The notes under the pieces: model-generated
Database searches by the model: none
What the model was told of the DNA's origin: nothing
Seen by the model: only the letters and a program-made list of their open reading frames with translations
In this document: in pieces, positions 1-7,505 of the stretch
How positions within the stretch are numbered: position 1 is the first letter of the stretch
Layout: every line of letters begins with the position of its first letter
Assembly (NCBI GenBank): GCA_900547815.1
Contig: URHY01000086.1
Span: 1 to 7,505 of the forward strand
Length of the DNA stretch: 7,505 nt
Direction of reading: 5' to 3'
Origin: an uncultured Solobacterium sp.
Lineage (GTDB): Bacteria > Bacillota_I > Bacilli_A > Erysipelotrichales > Erysipelotrichaceae
Program-made: the position numbers and the translations under genes

Positions 1-2
1 AC

Positions 3-89
3 TCTGTCGAAGGTGATTTCAACATGGTAAGCATGGATGAAGTGTTGAAATTAGCAGGTGGAGATGGTTCAGGCCGCGTCCAAAGATAA
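3..89 (+). CDS. C-terminal end of an unidentified protein (5' partial)
   Basis: Only one plus-strand frame is open from the window edge. It gives 28 residues ending in MDEVLKLAGGDGSGRVQR and stops at TAA followed at once by a second in-frame TAA. The tail is hydrophilic with a Gly-rich stretch (AGGDGSG) and a basic end. I do not recognise the family from so little sequence. It converges on the minus-strand operon and shares the 202-241 hairpin as its likely terminator. That this is real coding sequence is inferred from the open frame to the edge, the tandem stops and the terminator placed after it. Confidence 0.55.
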   Translation, partial: SVEGDFNMVSMDEVLKLAGGDGSGRVQR

Positions 90-101
90 TAATTTATTTC
101 G

Positions 102-192
102 GTAGCAACAGATTACTATCATGTATTTATTTCTCCTATTCCAACAATATACTTACAATTAAAATATCCTAATCGTAGTTATCTGTTACTAT
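102..192. repeat. Imperfect inverted repeat in the 3' untranslated region
   Basis: Arms at 102-118 (GTAGCAACAGATTACTA) and 176-192 (TAGTTATCTGTTACTAT) are complementary at 14 of 17 positions and are separated by 57 AT-rich bases. Read as plus-strand RNA, one of the three mismatches (102/192) becomes a G-U pair and another G-U pair can be added at 119/175, so the fold suits a plus-strand transcript better. It lies between the stop at 89 and the terminator at 202. It could be a 3'-end stabilising stem, a small RNA made from the 3' end, or a worn repeat element. No open frame lies in the spacer. Confidence 0.5.
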
Positions 193-201
193 ATATAAAC
201 C

Positions 202-241
202 AAAGGACCGGTATTTAACTCCCACTGAATATCGGTCCTTT
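202..241. terminator. Bidirectional intrinsic terminator between convergent genes
   Basis: A 14-bp stem pairs 202-215 with 228-241 around a 12-base loop. The core GGACCG/CGGTCC is GC-rich and outer A-T pairs give AAAGG/CCTTT. One pair (211/232) is G-U on the plus transcript and becomes an A-C mismatch on the minus transcript. The plus-side tail is TTTTAATTTGTTTT. The minus-side tail (CCTTTGGTTTATAT) is less pure but still U-rich. It sits after the plus-strand stop at 89 and just past the minus-strand stop at 251, so it should end both the unidentified gene and the whole PTS operon. Confidence 0.85.
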
Positions 242-250
242 TAATTTGTT

Positions 251-1170
251 TTAAAGCTGATAGAACCATACAAATACTGGCATTGTTAAAATACATAATA
301 AAGTTGTAATAAAATAATAGGCACTTGCATATTCTGAATCTGCATCATATATTTGTGCTAGTTGTGTAACAGAAGCTGCAGTTGGAGCTATTGAAGCTAA
401 TAGACTAATTAATAAAATCTTATCTCCATTTTTAACCATAGAAGATAAATTTGTGAATTTAAGTAAGCTTACCGCAAATAATGGAAATACAATCATCTTT
501 AAAAATGTAATAATATAAAGGCGTTTATTCTTTAAACAATCTTTGACATCCATACCTGCAATCAACATACCTGCAACAATCATAGAAATTGGTGCAATAG
601 TTGCACTAATGGAATCCATAGTTTCCGTAATTAAAGATGGGAGTTGTATTTTAAGTGCAAACATCAATATTCCCATAATACAAGCAACTACATTCACGTT
701 TTTCAATAGTTCTTTAACATTAAAGCCTTTTTCTTCACATATCAACATTCTGCCATGTGTCCAAATAAATACCGTTGTAACAAGAATATATCCTGTTGTA
801 TACACAACCCATTCTTTTCCTAACAAAGCTTGTACCAAAGGAATAATTAAATTTCCTGCATTCGTATAGATAATAGTTGATTTTTCAACTCCATTTAACG
901 TATATGCCTTTCCAACTATTCTTACTCCAACAATATATATGATGTGTATAATTATAGCTGTAAGAAAAGAAAGTATAAGTCCATTTTTTACATCTTGAGA
1001 ATGCTGGACTTGAAATGCATTGATAATAACACATGGAGTGACTATATATAATGCGACTGTCGATAATACTTTACTGTCTTGCTTGGTTAATAAGTTTGAT
1101 TTGACTAGAATATAACCTAGTAAAATCATTATAAACAATTCTGCGATTTGTTTCGTTAATAATAAGGACA

Positions 1171-1171
<1 letters not shown>
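251..1171 (-). CDS. AEC family permease (auxin efflux carrier / malate permease type)
   Basis: The 306-residue protein is an integral membrane transporter with about ten hydrophobic helices (roughly 8-24, 36-53, 64-86, 98-118, 122-140, 158-176, 190-208, 218-238, 251-268, 284-303). Its length is normal for the AEC family. Family-typical blocks are TPCVIINAF near 45, NAGNLIIPLVQALLG at 104-118 and ASIAPTAASVTQLAQIY at 259-275. Bacterial members move organic anions such as malate or malonate; the substrate here cannot be read. The ATG shares one base with the TAA stop of the glucosidase upstream (TAATG). The nearest GGAG is 16 bases away, so translation probably depends on ribosomes arriving from that gene. 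It is the last gene before the 202-241 terminator. Such a permease is not a usual part of beta-glucoside operons; it may export an acidic fermentation product or an aglycone. The family call is firm, the role is not. Confidence 0.9.
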
Positions 1172-4132
<2,961 letters not shown>

Positions 4133-4134
<2 letters not shown>

Positions 4135-4624
4135 ATTTACTAATAATTTGACCTTTCTTTACTTCTTGACAATCAATGAATGAAATTTCTTTTTCATTTG
4201 GATCTGTAACAATCAACATTGTGACCATATCATATTTTTTACTTAAACTCTTTAAGTCCACTTTAACTAATGGATCTCCAGCTTTTACAGTTTGTCCTTG
4301 AGTTGCTAGAACCTCAAAGCCTTTGCCATTACTTTCTACTGTATTTACCCCAATATGTATAATCATTTCTACACCATCATTACGTGTAATTCCAAAAGCA
4401 TGTCCTGTTGGATAAGCTACATCTAAAGTTCCGTTGCATGGTGCACAGATTGTTCCTTCACTTAATTCAATTGCGATTCCATCCCCCATCATTTTTGATG
4501 CGAATGCAGGATCACTTACGTTTTCCAAAGGTACTAATGTACCATTGGCAACAGCAACAAATTCATCGTCTGAACATACTACTGTATTCACTTCTTTTTC
4601 TTTTTTCTTAAAAATAGACAACAT
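4133..4624 (-). CDS. PTS glucose-type EIIA protein
   Basis: A 163-residue soluble phosphocarrier that takes phosphate from HPr and passes it to the EIIB cysteine of the permease. It is built like E. coli Crr. After a charged N-terminal stretch (LSIFKKKEKEV) come GTLVPLENVSDPAFASKMMG, APCNGTLDVAYPTGHAFG with His75, and MIIHIGVNTVESNGKGFE with His90. In the family the second histidine is phosphorylated and the first assists; counted from ATG 4624 both fall at the E. coli positions. In many beta-glucoside permeases this domain is fused to the C terminus of EIIBC. Here it is a stand-alone gene, and the permease in this operon lacks it, so the two very likely form one transporter. The longer frame starting at 4642 is rejected because its first ATG overlaps the GAGGAGG site. 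The stop overlaps the ribosome binding site of the next gene. Confidence 0.95.
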
Positions 4625-4633
4625 AATATATTT

Positions 4634-4640
4634 CCTCCTC
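4634..4640 (-). promoter_or_regulatory. Shine-Dalgarno site setting the EIIA start
   Basis: GAGGAGG lies nine bases before ATG 4624, in the 22-base gap after the HAD gene. An earlier in-frame ATG at 4642-4640 shares a base with this site and would turn it into codons (Arg-Arg), so it is not the real start. Confidence 0.85.
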
Positions 4641-4646
4641 ATGTGT

Positions 4647-5495
4647 TTATTTTATAAATTCATATATAGCCTGGCTTACTCCATGTTCATCACAGCTTTT
4701 TACTACTTTGTATGCATAATCTTTGATTTCTTGAATACTGTTTTCTGGTGCAAAACTATATTTAAACAATTCAAACATACTTAAATCGTTATGAGAATCG
4801 CCCATAACCATAACTTCATCTTTTTTAATATTGGCATGCTCGCAATATCGTTTCAAAGCAAGTCCCTTTGTGGCTGTCAAATTCGTTACTTCTACATTGT
4901 TTTTTCCTGTAGATAGATGGGACAACTCTGTAAATTTCTCTAATTCCTTTTTTACATCTTCCACGGGCTTTGAGTTATAGTGAAATCCTTCAACTTTTAG
5001 AACTTTCTTTGTTTTCGCAAATTCTTGTATATCTTCAATCTGAACTAAATTATTACAAGGCTTATCCATATTTGTTGCGAAAATATGTGCCATTTCCTGA
5101 TTTCTTATCTTTCCTATTCTTTCAATAAATCTGCGTCTAACTTCTACCGGATTTGTTGTTGTATAGAAACCATCCGTTGTAAAAACCATATGCGGAACAT
5201 CGTGTTCATTCATGATTTCACATACTTCTTCAAGATACTTATTATTGAAGAAATTTTGGAACACTAGATTTTCATCTTCATCATAAACTTCTGAACCATT
5301 GCCAAGCAATAACACTGGTTTATGTTTTAATAAACAAGTAATATCTTTTACACTTTGTAGATCTCTACCTGTTGAAAAACAAAATTTAGCTCCTTTTTGA
5401 TATGCATATTCAATTGCATCTAAATTGATTTTTGAAATTCGATTTGGCTCATCTAATAGAGTTCCATCTAAATCGCTCGCAATGAGTTTAATCAT
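4647..5495 (-). CDS. Cof-type HAD-IIB family hydrolase (sugar phosphatase-like)
   Basis: A 282-residue cytoplasmic phosphatase with all four HAD motifs. Motif I is ASDLDGTLL with the nucleophile Asp8 and acid/base Asp10. Motif II is FSTGR near 41-44. Motif III is Lys210 in TATKGLALKRYCE. Motif IV is VMGDSHNDLSMFE with Asp233 and Asp237 binding Mg. The long middle part (about 80-200) is the C2B cap that sets specificity in the Cof/YwpJ group. Family members remove phosphate from sugar phosphates, flavin precursors or PLP, often with loose specificity. Its place between the two halves of the PTS suggests it acts on glucose-6-phosphate or a phosphoglycoside, perhaps to relieve sugar-phosphate build-up; this is inference. 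ATG 5495 follows GAGGGGAG by five bases. The longer frame from 5510 starts inside that site. A strong terminator lies 29 bases upstream of the start. Confidence 0.93.
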   Translation of the reverse strand: MIKLIASDLDGTLLDEPNRISKINLDAIEYAYQKGAKFCFSTGRDLQSVKDITCLLKHKPVLLLGNGSEVYDEDENLVFQNFFNNKYLEEVCEIMNEHDVPHMVFTTDGFYTTTNPVEVRRRFIERIGKIRNQEMAHIFATNMDKPCNNLVQIEDIQEFAKTKKVLKVEGFHYNSKPVEDVKKELEKFTELSHLSTGKNNVEVTNLTATKGLALKRYCEHANIKKDEVMVMGDSHNDLSMFELFKYSFAPENSIQEIKDYAYKVVKSCDEHGVSQAIYEFIK

Positions 5496-5500
5496 AACTT

Positions 5501-5508
5501 CTCCCCTC
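5501..5508 (-). promoter_or_regulatory. Shine-Dalgarno site setting the HAD start
   Basis: GAGGGGAG lies five bases before ATG 5495 and downstream of the internal terminator. An earlier in-frame ATG (5510-5508) overlaps it and is rejected as the start. Confidence 0.8.
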
Positions 5509-5524
5509 ATCCATCTACAAAAAA

Positions 5525-5546
5525 CCCAGCTGCTTAAGCAGCTGGG
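5525..5546 (-). terminator. Intrinsic terminator inside the operon, after EIIBC
   Basis: A perfect 22-base palindrome forms a 9-bp GC-rich stem (CCCAGCTGC/GCAGCTGGG) closed by a TTAA loop. On the minus strand it is followed directly by TTTTTTG, the textbook layout of a Rho-independent terminator. It begins 13 bases after the EIIBC stop and ends 29 bases before the HAD start. I see no convincing promoter between it and the HAD gene. It probably lets only a fraction of transcripts continue into HAD, EIIA, the glucosidases and the AEC permease, or protects the 3' end of a shorter antiterminator-EIIBC mRNA. It does not resemble the antiterminator (RAT) target of BglG-family proteins. Confidence 0.88.
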
Positions 5547-5559
5547 AGAAAACTTTTAA

Positions 5560-6951
5560 TTATTTTCTTTTTGCTGCTTTAATAGGACCTTCGTCAATTC
5601 CTAAAACATAAGTGATGATAGCGGCTGCAACAATTGATACAGCAGCACCAATAAACATTGCCCAAGCAGTTGATAAGAACATTGGAGCAATGGCTAGTAG
5701 ATTTGAATATCCAAACACAAATGCTCTAGCTCCTAATAATGATGCAACGATACCACCGATGGCAGCACCACCCATTACTCCATACATTGGTTTCTTATAT
5801 TTTAAGTTACATCCATAAATAGCTGGTTCTGTAACTCCAGCAACAATAGCACCGACTGCCAATGATAAACATTCTGATCTAAATTCTTTATCTTTAGTAC
5901 GTAAAGCTACACCTAAACAAGCTCCACCTTCTGCAACATTGTGTAATACGAATGCAGGACGAATAACAGCATCATAACCAATAGTATCCATATTTTGAAT
6001 CATGAATGGAGATAATGCCGTGTGCATTCCAGCCATAATCATCCATGGAAGACATGCAGCTAAAACAGCAACCGCAATAAATGGAACATGATCACCTAAG
6101 AATAAGAATACATAACTGATTGCATCACCAAGGTAACGTCCAGCTGGACCTAACACAATGAATGCCAATGCTCCAGTAACAAGAATAGTTAATGAACCTA
6201 CTAACAATGATTTTAAGATGCCTGGAATCACTTTATTCAAGCCTTTTTCAATATAGTAAGCAGCAATTGGAATTAATAAGGCAGGAAGTAATTGTCCATT
6301 ATAAGTAATAGCGCGGCATGGAATACCAAATAATGTAATTACAGTTCCATCACCAACTGCAGTTACCCATTCTGTAGTAAGTAAAGCAGCAGTAACCAAC
6401 ATTGCATAAATTTCAGTTCCACCTAATTTTTTAGCAGCACCATAAGCTACGAATACAGGCATAAAGTAGAATGGTGCATTGGCAATCCAACCTAAAACCA
6501 TACTTGTTGATGAGCCTGCAAAACTTGGAATTGCGTATGGCAACAACATTAAGATTACTTTTAAAATACCACCTGCAACTAAACCTGGAACCATTGGTGT
6601 AACACTTGCTTGTACATACCCTAATACGATTTGTGGGATACTTTGTTTTTCTTTTGGTCCATCATCTAGATTTTCGTCTACAACAGCACCCTGAGTAAAG
6701 TTATTTTGTTTAACAATTTCTTCAAATACAGGTAATAAGTTTGCTCCTAAAATAACTTGTAATTGTCCTCCAGAGTAAATAACTCCTAGAACTCCTTTAA
6801 TATTTTTTAAAGCTTCTTGATCCGCTTTATTTACATTTTTTAATACGAAACGCGCTCTAGTCATACAGTGAGCAACTGAATTTACGTTTTCTGGTCCGCC
6901 GACATGTTGTACAATTTCTTGTGCAACAGCTTTTGCATCTATTTTTGCCAT
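5560..6951 (-). CDS. PTS beta-glucoside-type EIIBC permease
   Basis: A 463-residue membrane permease that transports and phosphorylates its sugar. Residues 1 to about 85 form the EIIB domain with the phosphocysteine Cys29 in NSVAHCMTRARFVLK and the GVIYSGGQLQVILG block. An acidic linker (about 90-103) joins it to an EIIC domain of about ten helices (from about 108 to 455). EIIC carries the GVTEPAIYG motif at 372-380, characteristic of the glucose/beta-glucoside EIIC superfamily, and His337 in VLHNVAEGG. No EIIA domain follows, unlike the roughly 600-residue BglF/BglP proteins; EIIA is encoded two genes later. ATG 6951 is preceded by AAGGAG at 10 bases. Context (BglG-type regulator upstream, two 6-phospho-beta-glucosidases downstream) favours a beta-glucoside substrate. 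A sucrose or trehalose permease would have similar domains but not these hydrolases. EIIB should also phosphorylate the antiterminator when substrate is absent. Confidence 0.93.
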   Translation of the reverse strand: MAKIDAKAVAQEIVQHVGGPENVNSVAHCMTRARFVLKNVNKADQEALKNIKGVLGVIYSGGQLQVILGANLLPVFEEIVKQNNFTQGAVVDENLDDGPKEKQSIPQIVLGYVQASVTPMVPGLVAGGILKVILMLLPYAIPSFAGSSTSMVLGWIANAPFYFMPVFVAYGAAKKLGGTEIYAMLVTAALLTTEWVTAVGDGTVITLFGIPCRAITYNGQLLPALLIPIAAYYIEKGLNKVIPGILKSLLVGSLTILVTGALAFIVLGPAGRYLGDAISYVFLFLGDHVPFIAVAVLAACLPWMIMAGMHTALSPFMIQNMDTIGYDAVIRPAFVLHNVAEGGACLGVALRTKDKEFRSECLSLAVGAIVAGVTEPAIYGCNLKYKKPMYGVMGGAAIGGIVASLLGARAFVFGYSNLLAIAPMFLSTAWAMFIGAAVSIVAAAIITYVLGIDEGPIKAAKRK

Positions 6952-6961
6952 TTTATTTTTT

Positions 6962-6967
6962 CTCCTT
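6962..6967 (-). promoter_or_regulatory. Shine-Dalgarno AAGGAG overlapping the antiterminator stop
   Basis: AAGGAG lies 10 bases before ATG 6951, and its first two bases are the last two of the TAA stop (6966-6968) of the antiterminator gene. This is another stop/ribosome-site overlap and supports co-translation of regulator and permease. Confidence 0.85.
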
Positions 6968-7505
6968 ATAGAATTCTGGTAATGTGGATAGTTAAATAAA
7001 GTCTTTCTGCTGAATCCATCTTGTATGAGTATGTTTCATATAGATAAGACTCAATATTATCCAAACATTTTTTTATAACTTTAAATCTCTCATCATTTTC
7101 ATTAAAAAATGCTGCATCGAATCGATCATCACACTCTTGTTTTTCAATAATGACTCGTTTTATAAAATACTTCAGATGAATCACTAAACGATAGAAGCCA
7201 GGATTTGATTCATTTAATTCAATTCCTAATGAACTTTCAATAATTCCTAAAATAGTTTTAGTTCCACTAAGAATAGTATTGATATCTTTTTCATTTTGAT
7301 TAATATTTCCATTTATAAAATGAAATGCGATACTAGCAGCTTCTGTCGTATCTAGTTCAATATGATAAAATTCGTTAATCATTTGAACTGCGTATTTTGC
7401 GACTTCGTATTCATCTTTGTAGAATAATTTAATTTCTTCCAAAGGCAAAGTGATATAATCCCACCGAGGTAGACACACGAAATAATTAAAATTATCCCAT
7501 CGATG
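6966..7505 (-). CDS. BglG/LicT family transcription antiterminator (5' partial)
   Basis: The frame stays open to the window edge, so the N-terminal RNA-binding (CAT) domain and the start of PRD1 are missing. About 179 residues are visible. The rest of PRD1 includes EEIKLFYKDEY and IAFHFING with its second conserved His (codon 7320-7322). PRD2 includes FYRLVIHLKYF (His codon 7176-7178) and the C-terminal YLTIHITRIL (His codon 6984-6986). In this family PRD1 is phosphorylated by the EIIB of the cognate permease to inactivate it, and PRD2 by HPr to activate it; the active dimer binds an RNA site and melts a terminator in the leader. That leader would lie upstream of this gene, outside the window. 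A GTG at 7478 is open but sits in the middle of PRD1, so it is not the start. By ungapped reading against LicT as I remember it, the first PRD1 His position appears to hold Trp. Confidence 0.92.
   Translation of the reverse strand, partial: HRWDNFNYFVCLPRWDYITLPLEEIKLFYKDEYEVAKYAVQMINEFYHIELDTTEAASIAFHFINGNINQNEKDINTILSGTKTILGIIESSLGIELNESNPGFYRLVIHLKYFIKRVIIEKQECDDRFDAAFFNENDERFKVIKKCLDNIESYLYETYSYKMDSAERLYLTIHITRIL

Noticed and set aside
543..869. Open plus-strand frame antisense to the AEC permease
   Set aside because: It reads the reverse of a membrane protein gene, has no ribosome binding site and resembles no known protein. Other plus-strand frames opposite the GH1, EIIA, HAD and EIIBC genes are rejected for the same reasons.
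4647..5495. HAD gene as beta-phosphoglucomutase
   Set aside because: The large C2-type cap between motifs II and III and the Cof-like GDSHNDLSMF ending fit HAD-IIB phosphatases, not the small helical cap of beta-phosphoglucomutase.
5525..5546. Palindrome as a RAT site or operator for the PRD regulator
   Set aside because: It is a compact perfect hairpin with a U-tract and lacks the asymmetric internal loops of BglG/LicT targets; a terminator explains it fully.
5592..5597. TTGACG resembling a -35 box ahead of the HAD gene
   Set aside because: It lies within EIIBC codons (Gly-Ile-Asp-Glu) and has no TATAAT-like box at 16-18 bases, so an internal promoter here is not supported.
7476..7478. GTG as the start of the antiterminator gene
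   Set aside because: It falls in the middle of PRD1 with no ribosome site, and the frame stays open to the window edge; the gene is cut by the window rather than truncated.

Overview
The window is AT-rich DNA with strong AGGAGG-type ribosome binding sites and very short gaps between genes. It carries a PTS sugar operon controlled by a PRD antiterminator. This points to a low-GC Firmicute. The separate EIIA gene, the two 6-phospho-beta-glucosidases and the general protein style would suit a gut Erysipelotrichia-like bacterium, but that placement is inference, and nothing in the window fixes the genus.

Layout: positions 3-89 hold the last 28 codons of an unidentified plus-strand gene. Positions 90-250 are a short convergent intergenic region with an imperfect inverted repeat (102-192) and a bidirectional hairpin terminator (202-241). 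Everything from 7505 down to 251 is on the minus strand. In transcription order it is: (1) a BglG/LicT-type antiterminator, 5' end cut off by the window edge; (2) a beta-glucoside-type PTS EIIBC permease; (3) a very stable hairpin followed by six U, i.e. an intrinsic terminator inside the gene cluster; (4) a Cof-type HAD phosphatase; (5) a glucose-type PTS EIIA; (6) and (7) two tandem, diverged GH1 6-phospho-beta-glucosidases; (8) an AEC-family permease whose start codon overlaps the stop of the second glucosidase. The cluster ends at the 202-241 terminator.

How the genes should work together: the EIIBC permease, phosphorylated through the separately encoded EIIA, imports and phosphorylates beta-glucosides (cellobiose- or aryl-glucoside-like; exact substrate not visible). 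The two GH1 enzymes cleave the 6-phosphoglycosides to glucose-6-phosphate plus aglycone or glucose. The HAD protein probably dephosphorylates a sugar phosphate. The antiterminator would sense permease activity through EIIB-dependent phosphorylation. The AEC permease is the least expected member and may export an acid or aglycone.

Most of the window is a recognisable catabolic operon rather than a new system. The points worth a second look are the internal terminator, the split PTS with EIIA moved downstream of a phosphatase, the translationally coupled AEC permease, and a possible loss of the first PRD1 histidine at the window edge. Five start codons are set by clear Shine-Dalgarno sites; for four genes this trims the longest open frame.
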